From positions 1-64,000 of the IMG/VR virus record IMGVR_UViG_3300031551_000001: a DNA stretch of 64,000 nt. The stretch is one strand, 5' to 3'. The position numbers and the translations under genes are program-made. Below the pieces are notes generated by a model, which was not told the DNA's origin, did not search any database, and worked only from the letters and a program-made list of their open reading frames with translations. Shown here piece by piece: positions 48,005-57,700 of the stretch. This DNA is from a virus. Numbering within the stretch: the stretch's first letter is position 1; each line of letters starts with the position of its first letter.

Positions 48005-49066
48005 ATGTCAGAAACGGAAAATACACAAGAAACTTCTGTGGAAAACACAGAACAAGAAACCGAAGAGACTCAGGAAACCCAATATGATTTAGAAGGGTTT
48101 AACAAGCACTTCGGAAGTGATTTTAAAGATGAAGGTTCTTTGAGAGAATTTTTAAATAGTCCTTCGAAATACGAAGAACAACTCAGCCAAAAAGACACTG
48201 AGTTACAGTCTGCTTTAGAGAGAGCCCAAAAATATGACTACTTTATCGAACACGCAGACCCTAAGAAGCTATATGGTGATGAAGATACAATGCGTTTCGT
48301 ATCGTTGAAACAAAAATTTCCTGATAAGGATTTGTCTCTTATATCACAGGTAGTAAGTCCCAATTTCGAAAAGATGTCTAATGTAGACAAGTTGGTACTC
48401 GCAGATAAGTTTGAGGTCATTGATCCATCACTTTCTGATGAGGACAGAAGGAGGGGAATATTAAGGTCGCTGAGAATTGATGCCGATGATATATCGGAAC
48501 TTACAAAAGAAGATCAATATGTCATATCAAGAGAGGTTGCTAAACACAATGAACTCTTCAAGAGCATAAGAGATCACAAACCTGAAGAGGGAGCTTATAA
48601 TCTTGCAGATGAAATTGAAAAAAACAAGCAGACAAAATCTCAACAATTGGAGGACAGAAAGAAAAAATGGGAACCGATAGCTAAATCCTTGTTGAAGAAT
48701 TTCGAATCTACCAAGGTTTACGATAAAGATGAAAAAGGAAATGATGTTGAAGTCTTTTCATATTCTGTGGATGATACTTTCAGGGAGAAGTTCGCTGAAA
48801 AGTTTCTGGAAGATTTGGTCAATTCAGGGCTTGAACCTACAAAGGAGAACGCCCAACAAGCAATGGCTTATATTGACCAGCAATTCAGAACCTCTTATTT
48901 TGATAAGATAGTTCGTGAAGCGCAGAAAGCAGCAAGAACGAAAGTAGAGGATGAAACTCACAAAGAGATTCATAACGACAGAGAGCAGAACACAACCCAG
49001 AGAGAGGCTGGTGGTGAAATTCCGAAGTCAATAAGGGAAAAATTCGGTGTCCAGAGAAATAAGTAA
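48005..49066 (+). CDS. Scaffold-like protein, 353 aa
   Basis: Start at ATG 48005 (MSETENTQETSVENTEQE), not the TTG eight codons upstream that lies in the promoter. Very acidic and Gln-rich at the N-terminus, then long charged helices and a low-complexity C-terminus, as in scaffolding proteins. Located just before the major capsid gene. It should guide capsid assembly. Confidence 0.75.
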   Translation: MSETENTQETSVENTEQETEETQETQYDLEGFNKHFGSDFKDEGSLREFLNSPSKYEEQLSQKDTELQSALERAQKYDYFIEHADPKKLYGDEDTMRFVSLKQKFPDKDLSLISQVVSPNFEKMSNVDKLVLADKFEVIDPSLSDEDRRRGILRSLRIDADDISELTKEDQYVISREVAKHNELFKSIRDHKPEEGAYNLADEIEKNKQTKSQQLEDRKKKWEPIAKSLLKNFESTKVYDKDEKGNDVEVFSYSVDDTFREKFAEKFLEDLVNSGLEPTKENAQQAMAYIDQQFRTSYFDKIVREAQKAARTKVEDETHKEIHNDREQNTTQREAGGEIPKSIREKFGVQRNK

Positions 49067-49088
49067 TAACTAAAAAACATTTTAAACA

Positions 49089-50498
49089 ATGGCAGCTCAA
49101 ACATATCCAACATCCGCATCTAAAGTTGGACAATATAATTTCGGTGAGTGGGTTTCAATATTTGATACCCGCCTCGATGAAGGTTATACGGAAGAAATTA
49201 ATCGTTATGGTTTAGGAAGTCACTACATGGACTTTCTGGAACTTGCAGATTATAAAACCAATTTAACCACAAGAAGTCCCAAGGTCTTTGAAAGGCTTGA
49301 ATGGGAAACTGCTGTAACGGTGGGAAGTGAAATCGCAGACGGGATTGCCGGGGCAGATATTAGCTTTACTGTTGCTGCTGCTGATGTTGATGCATCAGGT
49401 AATTTACCGGTAATGGAAGGAGAGGGGTTGGTTGTTCCTGCTTCTAAACAAACTCCTGCTGAAGACAGAATTTATGTCATTTCAGACATTACTGGTACTA
49501 CCGTAACGGCATCACCGCTTTCAGCAGACGGGACTACTGTAACCGCCTCGCAGATAAGCGAAGCTATTCCTGTTGGTACAGTTTTGAAAGTGCATGGTAT
49601 GTACAAAGGTCCAGGGACAGGACAACCTCCGGGACACAATACTTATCGTGCTACCCGCACATACTACACTTCAATTCCAAAGACTTCAATGAATTACGAA
49701 GGTGGAATTAATGCCATCAAATGGCGTGAAATTCCTACTGAAAGTGGGATTAATCAAGTATGGATAGAAGGACAGGAATTAGCAGAAAACTTCCACTCCA
49801 AGAGAATAGACGACATGATATTTCTTGGGGAATTAAACGACAACGCAGCTTTGACTGAAACTTCTCAATGGGGAGGTACAAATGCCCGCAGATCATCTCA
49901 GGGGTTATGGAACTGGGGTGGAGATGCAGGGCAAGATTTGACTTATGATGTGACATGGGAAACTTCTAATCTTTATGATTACAAGGATTTGATCATATCA
50001 CAGAACGTAGTTTCGAGAGAAGTTGAATTTCTGTATGGAACAGATCTTGGAAGAATGATCGAAGAAGCCAATTTAGATTGGATTCGTGAATTTTCCGGTG
50101 GATCAGATTTATTCAGAACAGCCAATGAAATTGGAGTTGACATTAAGTTCTTCAAAGGAAATGGTTTCTTATTCAAATTCCAGGAAATTAAATCTTTTGC
50201 CAACCCACTTCGTTGGGGCAACAAAGAATATAATTTCACCAAGTACGGGATAATGCTCCCGAACCAAATGGAATCTGTGGAAATCGAAGGAAGGACAGAA
50301 CGTCACGCCAATATTGCACTTGGTTATCTGAATAACAATGGTGAAGACAGAACCCGTATTGTACGTGTTCTTGATGGAATGAGTGGGAGAATGGGAATCG
50401 CTGTTGATCAGTATGATGGTTCAAACCTGTATATGCTGACTGAATTTGCACCGCTTATTTTCCGTCCTAATCAGATTGTTCGTGTATTACCACAATAA
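49089..50498 (+). CDS. Major capsid protein (HK97-fold candidate), 469 aa
   Basis: N-terminal arm AAQTYPTSASKVGQYNFGEW, a long beta/alpha body with RTYYTSIPKTSMNYEGG, and a C-terminal domain ending FRPNQIVRVLPQ. Position after scaffold, size and the high Gly/Thr/Asn composition fit a major capsid protein. An insertion-like Ala/Val/Thr-rich segment (TVAAADVDASGNLPV and VTASPLSADGTTVTAS) at about 95-155 could be a surface Ig-like loop. Confidence 0.8.
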   Translation: MAAQTYPTSASKVGQYNFGEWVSIFDTRLDEGYTEEINRYGLGSHYMDFLELADYKTNLTTRSPKVFERLEWETAVTVGSEIADGIAGADISFTVAAADVDASGNLPVMEGEGLVVPASKQTPAEDRIYVISDITGTTVTASPLSADGTTVTASQISEAIPVGTVLKVHGMYKGPGTGQPPGHNTYRATRTYYTSIPKTSMNYEGGINAIKWREIPTESGINQVWIEGQELAENFHSKRIDDMIFLGELNDNAALTETSQWGGTNARRSSQGLWNWGGDAGQDLTYDVTWETSNLYDYKDLIISQNVVSREVEFLYGTDLGRMIEEANLDWIREFSGGSDLFRTANEIGVDIKFFKGNGFLFKFQEIKSFANPLRWGNKEYNFTKYGIMLPNQMESVEIEGRTERHANIALGYLNNNGEDRTRIVRVLDGMSGRMGIAVDQYDGSNLYMLTEFAPLIFRPNQIVRVLPQ

Positions 50499-50505
50499 TA
50501 ACACA

Positions 50506-50532
50506 GGGAGGGTTAATTCCCTCCCTATTTTT
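50506..50532 (+). terminator. Terminator after capsid gene
   Basis: GGGAGGG/CCCTCCC with a 6-nt loop followed by TATTTTT. Confidence 0.85.
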
Positions 50533-50551
50533 AACTTAAAAACTAACGGAG

Positions 50552-51646
50552 ATGTTCATAGTAAACGGAGAAATCCTTTCAAAAACAAAGACACCTGAAT
50601 TATATAAATGGTATGATGAGAAAATAAGCACTATTAAGAGCTTAGAAAAAGATACATTTATATTTTCAGCGCACAAAAGGCCACATTACGAAACAGATGA
50701 TAGTGGTCGTAAGAGATTAATCAGACAATTCAAGGCATTGCCGTCCTCTTCCACTATTTGGAATGAAGAAATGAAGGAACATCAAACATGGATATTTGCT
50801 CCAAGCGTAAATTCCATTACAAATTTAGATGGGATTTCTGTTGTAAAAAACAAACGTCCCATTGTAATAGGAGGAACAACGCTTTTCAGTAAGAAGCATG
50901 ATATAGATATTATTTTCTTTTTACGATATATTTCAGAGGGTGTAAAGAATGGAAAAGCATTCGAAGTTGATATTGAAAATGACAATATAGAAGAAGCCAA
51001 GAAAAACAAGATGGCTGCTAAAGCCCAGTATTTGCTTTATGATGACGATTCTCCGATTCATCCGAATAATTTCGGGTCAGAAAAAGCAATACGTGATTTG
51101 GGTATAGCTTGGGGTGTTGTGGATGCAATGAAAATACATGTTGATGAAGTAAGAAATAAACTTTGGGAAAAAATTCTTAAGGCTGAAAAAACAAGAGATT
51201 TTTCAAGGAGAGGATTTTCTGCTTTTATTGATAAGGTGAATGATACTAAAGAAGCCGCAAAGAGAGCTCTTATATTAAGGGCAATAAATCTTGGTGTACT
51301 TACTTATGAAGACGGATCATGGTCATTACAGGCAGAAAATACAACCACAAATATATGCAGTGTATCACCGCAAATGGAAGGAGAAAAAGAGGAAGTTGTC
51401 ATTGGATATATACTTGAAAATATTCATTATTTAAGCCTTGTTGAGAAGTCGGTGGAAACGGCATCAGAAAAACAGAAAGAAAAACCAAAGCAGGCAAAAA
51501 CCGACACAGTTTCTTTTGACAGGATTAAAGCTATAGACCAATGTATAGAGGAACTTGGTTGGAAGAAGGGGGATTTATGGAAGAAAAAGAATGAAGAAAT
51601 AGAAAACATTCTTAAAAATCAGATAAAGCCTGCTGGCAGTGAATAA
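50552..51646 (+). CDS. Hypothetical virion protein, 364 aa
   Basis: ATG follows AACTAACGGAG, the late leader. Mixed fold; a middle region KDTFIFSAHKRPHYETDDSG and a charged coiled-coil end with EKQKEKPKQAK. Between capsid and tail genes, so head-completion or a decoration role; no family recognised. Confidence 0.7.
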   Translation: MFIVNGEILSKTKTPELYKWYDEKISTIKSLEKDTFIFSAHKRPHYETDDSGRKRLIRQFKALPSSSTIWNEEMKEHQTWIFAPSVNSITNLDGISVVKNKRPIVIGGTTLFSKKHDIDIIFFLRYISEGVKNGKAFEVDIENDNIEEAKKNKMAAKAQYLLYDDDSPIHPNNFGSEKAIRDLGIAWGVVDAMKIHVDEVRNKLWEKILKAEKTRDFSRRGFSAFIDKVNDTKEAAKRALILRAINLGVLTYEDGSWSLQAENTTTNICSVSPQMEGEKEEVVIGYILENIHYLSLVEKSVETASEKQKEKPKQAKTDTVSFDRIKAIDQCIEELGWKKGDLWKKKNEEIENILKNQIKPAGSE

Positions 51647-51678
51647 GAGTTTCCGTTTCCGTTAGTTCTCATAGTGCG

Positions 51679-51709
51679 CCCTTCACAGTTTATTCTGTGA
51701 GGGGTTTTG
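51679..51709 (+). terminator. Rho-independent terminator
   Basis: TCACAG/CTGTGA with extra CCC/GGG pairs and a T-rich tail. Confidence 0.8.
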
Positions 51710-51737
51710 TGTGAAAGAGCAGATTTCAAAAGATTAG

Positions 51738-51745
51738 TAAATTTG
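51738..51745 (+). promoter_or_regulatory. Promoter -7 box TAAATTTG of the tail block
   Basis: 15 nt before the ATG at 51761. Leader GTAGAAATTTAAACAAATG is near-identical to the portal leader. Confidence 0.6.
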
Positions 51746-51760
51746 TAGAAATTTAAACAA

Positions 51761-52606
51761 ATGACACTTTACGAAGCCCTTGATAATTTTGAAGATCAGT
51801 ATTTGGAGGCGGTTGAAAGCGGAAGTCTTAGAGAAATAGCAGCACTTGAATCAGACTGGATAAAAATTGATAATGAATATACTCTTTATAGGCTTGCTTT
51901 AATAGGGGGAGATGGAACATCCGCACAGGAACATTTAGATGTAATAGAATCAATTCTTTCTTCAAATGATTTAACTGTTGACGAAGGCAGTTTAGCCCCC
52001 GTTTCTATTGGTCTTAATCTTACTCCAGACAACATCAGCATTCAATGCGACGCCTCCGGTGTACCAAAGGATGGAGCCTATGATTATGCTATCGGAACTT
52101 GTTATGTATTTGTTGGAACAGCAGATGATACGGAAAATTGGACATTTACCATTAATTCAGTAACAAATTGTACAGCGGCAATTCAAAATGATGATGAAGT
52201 AAAAGTTAATAGTATAACTGATGAGTCTGGGAATGTTGTTGTGAAGGGAACAAGAACGGGATATAGTAATGTTTATCTTACACTTCGGGTATTTAAAATA
52301 AGAGATGGTCTTGCTAATTATAATCTGGATAAAGAAGCAGATAAAGACGCTGCTTTTACTAAAACATTTAGCGCAGGAGAAAAACTGGAGGCTATAGATT
52401 TTGAATATGTTAGCGGGACTCCATACATTAAAGTTGGATTGACTTTAGGAGGTACACAGGTTAGTCTTGCTGAATTGGCAGTACCTACAGACGATTATTT
52501 ATCTCTGACTGTTAACAAGATATTTTCTGCGGAAACTATTGTTTATGTAACTATAACCGGCGGGGTTGTAAATGTGAATTGGGATTACAGAACTTTATAT
52601 TTTTAG
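51761..52606 (+). CDS. Hypothetical tail/neck protein, 281 aa
   Basis: Helical first 75 residues, then beta-rich Ig-like segments (LTPDNISIQCDASGVPKDG, then beta strands VTNCTAAIQNDDEVKV). Such a helix plus Ig-like design is common in phage neck, baseplate and fibre-linked proteins. Ends just before the export-signal protein. Confidence 0.65.
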   Translation: MTLYEALDNFEDQYLEAVESGSLREIAALESDWIKIDNEYTLYRLALIGGDGTSAQEHLDVIESILSSNDLTVDEGSLAPVSIGLNLTPDNISIQCDASGVPKDGAYDYAIGTCYVFVGTADDTENWTFTINSVTNCTAAIQNDDEVKVNSITDESGNVVVKGTRTGYSNVYLTLRVFKIRDGLANYNLDKEADKDAAFTKTFSAGEKLEAIDFEYVSGTPYIKVGLTLGGTQVSLAELAVPTDDYLSLTVNKIFSAETIVYVTITGGVVNVNWDYRTLYF

Positions 52607-52609
52607 ATC

Positions 52610-54055
52610 ATGAAACGAATTATTATATTTTTATCATTGTTTTTGTTGGTAATTTCTTGTAAGGCACAAAGCCCCGGCATATTCACATTTGTTATTGTGA
52701 GGGATTCTGCTGAAATACCAACTGTAAGTATAGAAACCCTTCTTAGTATAACTGGTTGGACTAAAGTAACTGAAGATTTTGTACAAGATGGTGATACTTT
52801 GGAAAATCTTGTTGATAGTATTGATATTGTGACAATGATAGGAAATATTGGTGGGGATGTATTTTTTACCGATACAGTGTCAATTATTGCCACAAAAGCG
52901 GACACCATTTCTAAGATAGCGACAAAATATGATATTGATTCATTATATTCTTCTCTTTTAATTTATGCTAGGGATAGTGATTGGGTCTCTACTACGCATG
53001 ATACTATATTTTTTGATGATGATGGAGATTATTTTATTACTATGGGAGAGAGCGTAAATACACTTTATTTTTATTTTGATGGTGAAACGGTAACTATGTC
53101 TGATGCTTCTGGCGATTATAGTGGTACAATGATAGAATCTGATTATATATTGATAAATGATTCAATTTGTAATCGAACGGAAGGGCCTGAAGAAATGAAT
53201 TGTGTTAGTATTGATGATCTTTATACTGTAGTTTCTTCTGGTGGTAGTGGCTCTGTTGATTTTTCAGGTATACCGGACGGAAGAGTTATTTTCGCAAAAG
53301 AAGATACGGCATCATATAGTTCAAATTTTAATTTTTATGATAGTACATTACATTTATCTGTTGATACTGAACAGGAAGATACTGCTTTATTTATAGAAAA
53401 TAATGGTTCCGGGGGTATGGATGTTGGAATATCAATTCTCAACACCGGCTCAAAAGGGGTTTATATTAGTCAAACCGCAGGTGTTGGAGTTGGATTAGAT
53501 ATGGATATTGCTGATGGGACAAGTGCGATTGATATAGATTTAATGGGACAAAATGTTTATGGGGTAAGGGTTAATGCACAAAAAACAGGAGAGGCATTTA
53601 TAACGCAAGATGATGGAGATGATGTTTTTGTAATTGATTCTTCCGGTGGTGTTCACATGGAAGATTCGTTATGGTTAAATGTTTTAGAGGATGCACAACA
53701 TGATGAACAATGGTTAGGATTAAGCCACACAAATGCAGTATTTGCTGATTCACTTACTGACGCTGGGTTTGGACTTGCAGATGAATTGCTTCCAATTGAT
53801 GAATATTTAAATAATTTTCAGTATAATGAAAAAACGGGGTTTAATGAGCTTTTATGGAAATACTGGAATGGTAAAGAATATATCTCTGAATATTCTATTA
53901 AAGGAAGGCCAAGTGTCACTATTCAAAAACTTCAATGGGGTATAGAACATTCGTTTCGATATATACAACAATTAGAAGATGAAAATATGCGAATGAAAGC
54001 AAGAATATATGATATAGAAGAACGATTAAAAACATTAGAATTTAAATTAGAATGA
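52610..54055 (+). CDS. Predicted lipoprotein-signal tail fibre-like protein, 481 aa
   Basis: MKRIIIFLSLFLLVISCKAQ is a signal peptide ending in lipobox VISC, cleavage before C17. The body alternates Ser/Asp/Gly-rich beta repeats (VSIDDLYTVVSSGGSGSVDF) and a C-terminal coiled coil (QLEDENMRMKARIYDIEERL), as in tail fibres. So it resembles a fibre with a secretion lipoprotein signal. Located in the tail module. Either it is exported and displayed on host cells or the signal is a remnant. Confidence 0.7.
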   Translation: MKRIIIFLSLFLLVISCKAQSPGIFTFVIVRDSAEIPTVSIETLLSITGWTKVTEDFVQDGDTLENLVDSIDIVTMIGNIGGDVFFTDTVSIIATKADTISKIATKYDIDSLYSSLLIYARDSDWVSTTHDTIFFDDDGDYFITMGESVNTLYFYFDGETVTMSDASGDYSGTMIESDYILINDSICNRTEGPEEMNCVSIDDLYTVVSSGGSGSVDFSGIPDGRVIFAKEDTASYSSNFNFYDSTLHLSVDTEQEDTALFIENNGSGGMDVGISILNTGSKGVYISQTAGVGVGLDMDIADGTSAIDIDLMGQNVYGVRVNAQKTGEAFITQDDGDDVFVIDSSGGVHMEDSLWLNVLEDAQHDEQWLGLSHTNAVFADSLTDAGFGLADELLPIDEYLNNFQYNEKTGFNELLWKYWNGKEYISEYSIKGRPSVTIQKLQWGIEHSFRYIQQLEDENMRMKARIYDIEERLKTLEFKLE

Positions 54056-56337
54056 TAAAATATTATATTATATTGACATTTTTGGTCTTGACAAATTTTG
54101 TCAATGCACAATTAACGGCAGGTCTTACTGCTTATTGGGGGTTAGATGAAGAATCCGGGACTATTGTTGATTCTGTAGGTTCAAATGATGGTACTGTTAC
54201 GGGGGCTACCTATGAAGCAACAGGGAAACTAAATACATGCCTTTCTTTTGATGGTAATGGAGATTATATTACATTTCCTGATGTAGCAGATTTACAGGGT
54301 TATGGAGATGATTTCGGAATGGGTGCATGGATATATCCCACACAATACTCAGGGGATGATTACAGGTATATTTTTGGTGGAGAAGAATATGCTTTTGGTA
54401 TGGCAATAAATGCTATTTCTGAGGCACTTGTAATGAGGGTTATAGGCGCGTATTCATCTCCGTCAAGTTCATTTACTATTCCTTTAAATCAATGGTCTTT
54501 TGTATATTGTCAGATTGATTATTCTGAAACAACGAATGATGTTAGTTTTTATTGTAATGGTACTATGAATACGGTTACATTTAATCATGATGCAACTAGC
54601 GGTTCATCTACTAATTTAATAGGGTGTAGAGAAGTTGGTCATGATTATTTTATAGGTAGAATTGACGATTCTTTTATTACTAAAACTTTAAAAACAGAAG
54701 CACAATTAGATTCTATTTATAATTTAGGTGCTGGTAAAATATATCCTTGGGATTTTAGTGAAGGAACGGGGTTGGAATCTGGTTTTATTAGAAGTGAAAT
54801 AGCACAATCTATGTGGAGAATTGAAGTTCAGAAAATTGCATTTCGTATTCCTTATGAGTCAGAAGGCGAAGAAGAAGAAACAGAAATATCAACTTATCAC
54901 ATGGACGGTACTTGTCCCGAAAGTACACATCGTTGGGATGATTATGATTGTGCAGAAAATGATTTTGATAATCTTTCGTCAAGTTTGGCAATATCAGACA
55001 CGAACGATTTTGCAGAAGTAATTTATATTGATCCTGACGCTCCTCCTGAAGGAGATGGTACTTATGGGTCTCCTTATGATTCATGGGAAGATATAGGAAC
55101 AGGAACAAATAATTATGCTTATGTACAAAAGCGAGGAACTACTTGTGAAATTACAAGCACATTCGCCCCTACCGCTAACGGATTTATGATGGGGGCTTAT
55201 GGAGAAGGAGAGCGACCAATTATTCATAAAACAAATGCAGGAGATATTATTGATATTGATTACAAAGTGTGTATTCGAGATCTCTCTATAAGAGGTTATG
55301 CTGCTGTTGCGGATGCGGGGGAATTAATATTTTTTCATGGTGCTGCTGACGAATCATTTGTATACAATTGTGAATTAAGTTATGCTTATATTGGTCTTTT
55401 TTTATGGGCAGATAAATGCAGATTGATTAATAATGAAATATCCTATATGTATTTGGATGGAATATGGACAGGAGAAGCTTCTTATATTGAAATATCTCAT
55501 AATAATATACATCACATTAATAGAGCCTACGATACAAATCCTTCTGAAAGTGTTGCCGGAGGAGACGGAATTCAATTTGCTTATAATTGGTCGCAAGGGT
55601 GGATACACGATAATATAATAGACAGGTCAACGGAAGGAAATAAATTTTGTCTAGCTATAATCCCTGATGTAACAAAACGACCTTATAACCAAAAGTTTAT
55701 TATTGAATTTAATTCATTCACGGGCCCTCCTTATGATGAAGGAGGAGGGGCCTCCGTTATGCTAGATAGTGCTAAAAATTCAATCATCCAATATAATCAT
55801 TTTAAAGGAGTAGAAGGTACAGGCTCTAATGGGCGTGGAATATGGCTTGAATATGCATATAATGATACTTTGATGGGAAATACTTTTGAAGGTTATTGGA
55901 TAGGTATACAAGGTGCTACACCAAATATGAATATTATTTTAAACAACAATACATTTTATGATAATGATGGATATATTGCTGTTAATATTGATGGAAAATT
56001 TTATAATAATATATTTTCTGTTCCTACCGGAGCAAGTTCTTTTTCAAACATTAATTTAGACGATGAAAGTAATAATCTTTTTACAATAACTGTTCCTGTT
56101 GGATGGAGTGGGTCATTTCATGGGAATCCTCATTATGTAGATTCTTTAAACAGTGATTTCACATTGCAAAGTAATTCAGATGCTATTGATGCGGGGATAG
56201 AGCTTGATTACTATAATTATGATATTACAAAAAAAGAAATAACCGGAGATACAGATTGCGGAGCTTATGAACATAATTTATGGTGGCTTATTATGCTTTT
56301 ACCGTTCTTATTTTTCAATTATAAAAGAAAAAGATAA
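54052..56337 (+). CDS. Secreted LamG plus beta-helix protein, tailspike-like, 761 aa
   Basis: Signal peptide MIKYYIILTFLVLTNFVNAQ, cut after NA. LamG/concanavalin-like lectin domain at about 20-230 (YWGLDEESGTIVDSVGSNDG). A hinge with ESEGEEEETEIS follows. Right-handed beta helix at about 330-720 with repeats of aromatic and Asn residues (IEISHNNIHHI, NSIIQYNHFKG). C-terminus LWWLIMLLPFLFFNYKRKR is a hydrophobic helix with a basic end, like a surface-sorting tail. Likely a carbohydrate-binding or depolymerising spike, or a host-surface protein. Confidence 0.75.
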   Translation: MIKYYIILTFLVLTNFVNAQLTAGLTAYWGLDEESGTIVDSVGSNDGTVTGATYEATGKLNTCLSFDGNGDYITFPDVADLQGYGDDFGMGAWIYPTQYSGDDYRYIFGGEEYAFGMAINAISEALVMRVIGAYSSPSSSFTIPLNQWSFVYCQIDYSETTNDVSFYCNGTMNTVTFNHDATSGSSTNLIGCREVGHDYFIGRIDDSFITKTLKTEAQLDSIYNLGAGKIYPWDFSEGTGLESGFIRSEIAQSMWRIEVQKIAFRIPYESEGEEEETEISTYHMDGTCPESTHRWDDYDCAENDFDNLSSSLAISDTNDFAEVIYIDPDAPPEGDGTYGSPYDSWEDIGTGTNNYAYVQKRGTTCEITSTFAPTANGFMMGAYGEGERPIIHKTNAGDIIDIDYKVCIRDLSIRGYAAVADAGELIFFHGAADESFVYNCELSYAYIGLFLWADKCRLINNEISYMYLDGIWTGEASYIEISHNNIHHINRAYDTNPSESVAGGDGIQFAYNWSQGWIHDNIIDRSTEGNKFCLAIIPDVTKRPYNQKFIIEFNSFTGPPYDEGGGASVMLDSAKNSIIQYNHFKGVEGTGSNGRGIWLEYAYNDTLMGNTFEGYWIGIQGATPNMNIILNNNTFYDNDGYIAVNIDGKFYNNIFSVPTGASSFSNINLDDESNNLFTITVPVGWSGSFHGNPHYVDSLNSDFTLQSNSDAIDAGIELDYYNYDITKKEITGDTDCGAYEHNLWWLIMLLPFLFFNYKRKR

Positions 56338-56342
56338 AAATT

Positions 56343-57098
56343 ATGAACAATGGTGATATATTTGGATTTGTAAACGCTGTTTTAAGAAAGGAAAAAGAGG
56401 GATCTGTTTTAACTCCTGCACAGTTTAATCTTTTTCTTAAAACTTCTATGTGGGAGAAAATCAATTCAAATTTTAAGAGATTTGAAGAATCTCAGATTAT
56501 CACAGATTCGTTGGGTGAATTAAGGGTTGACGCAGAAACCCTTGCTATTGACGCGGACGGAGAGGGAGATTTGAGTGGGCTTAGTGAAACTTATTTGCAT
56601 GTAATACCAAATCCAACTTATATATATTCCGGTTCTGTAAGGGAAATTGATATTGTAACAGCGGGGGAATATGCTCATTATTCTGCGAGTGCATCAATGG
56701 CTCCAGATGCAACATGGCCTATTGCTAAAATAGTAGGGGATACAATATATGTTAATCCGCTTGTAAGCGTTAATATATCTTTTTCTTATTTTAAGGAACC
56801 GGATGAATCTTATTATGATTATTACGTAGACGCAAATGATGAGCAGGTTTATCTGGAGGTGGGGGCATCACACACTCTTTTGGCCGGAGAGGAATATGTC
56901 GATAAGGATGATGGTACGGTAAGGGGCGAAGATTATGAAATTACGGCAGAAATAAATCATTCTGTAGAATTACCATTTCCAGACAATGAAAGAATAGATG
57001 TAGCGTATAAGATTTTGCAAAAAATGGGTATTCCTGTTGACAAGATAGTTGCCACTGAATATGGTTCGTTCAGAGAACAAAAAGAAGAAATGTTATGA
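56343..57098 (+). CDS. Hypothetical tail/ring protein, 251 aa
   Basis: N-terminal helical part (MNNGDIFGFVNAVLRKEKEG), beta-rich middle and a helical end. It is the first of three genes in coupled overlap before the large tail protein, a place held in crAss-like genomes by ring or tail-hub proteins. Inferred by position. Confidence 0.6.
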   Translation: MNNGDIFGFVNAVLRKEKEGSVLTPAQFNLFLKTSMWEKINSNFKRFEESQIITDSLGELRVDAETLAIDADGEGDLSGLSETYLHVIPNPTYIYSGSVREIDIVTAGEYAHYSASASMAPDATWPIAKIVGDTIYVNPLVSVNISFSYFKEPDESYYDYYVDANDEQVYLEVGASHTLLAGEEYVDKDDGTVRGEDYEITAEINHSVELPFPDNERIDVAYKILQKMGIPVDKIVATEYGSFREQKEEML

Positions 57099-57700
57099 CA
57101 AGAGAAAGTTATATAGAAATGTTGAGAGATAGAATCAAAAGACTTGATTCTTCCGCTAGAGTTCGCCCACAATTGATAAATGCAGCTCTTGATGCCGTAT
57201 GGCAGAATATGGCATTTGAAAACATGGGATCTCTTGGTTCGGATGTAAATTTTTGTACCAAGCTATACGAAGCTGTTGATGTTGAGGAAGGCGCGGATGG
57301 AACGTATTATTCAGAGTTACCAAATGCTATAATTAATTTACCAAGGGCAGCAAGCGGTGTTGGAAGAATTAATCAGGTTAATAGCAGGGATTATGATTTT
57401 TCTCCTGTTACGGAAAGAAATTTCAGGCTTCTTACTTCTCTTGATGTATATGATATAGGTAATAAAATTTATTATTATGTTACTAAGGATTATGTTTATT
57501 ATGGTGAATCTATGACGGCAGCAATAGCGGGAGTGGGCGTGGACATGAGACTTGTAATACCATTTAAAGATTATGATTTGGATGAGAATATACCAATTCC
57601 TTCTGGACAGGCAGAGAGATTTCTTGGTGATGCGATGAATTTTTTAATGGGCACTACTCCTATTAATCAAAATAACACAAATAAAGAAACAGCACCATGA
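57095..57700 (+). CDS. Hypothetical tail/ring protein, 201 aa
   Basis: MTRESYIEMLRDRIKRLDSS, then beta/alpha body with YYYVTKDYVYYGESMTAA. Overlaps both neighbours by ATGA. Probable ring component by position; no motif. Confidence 0.6.
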   Translation: MTRESYIEMLRDRIKRLDSSARVRPQLINAALDAVWQNMAFENMGSLGSDVNFCTKLYEAVDVEEGADGTYYSELPNAIINLPRAASGVGRINQVNSRDYDFSPVTERNFRLLTSLDVYDIGNKIYYYVTKDYVYYGESMTAAIAGVGVDMRLVIPFKDYDLDENIPIPSGQAERFLGDAMNFLMGTTPINQNNTNKETAP

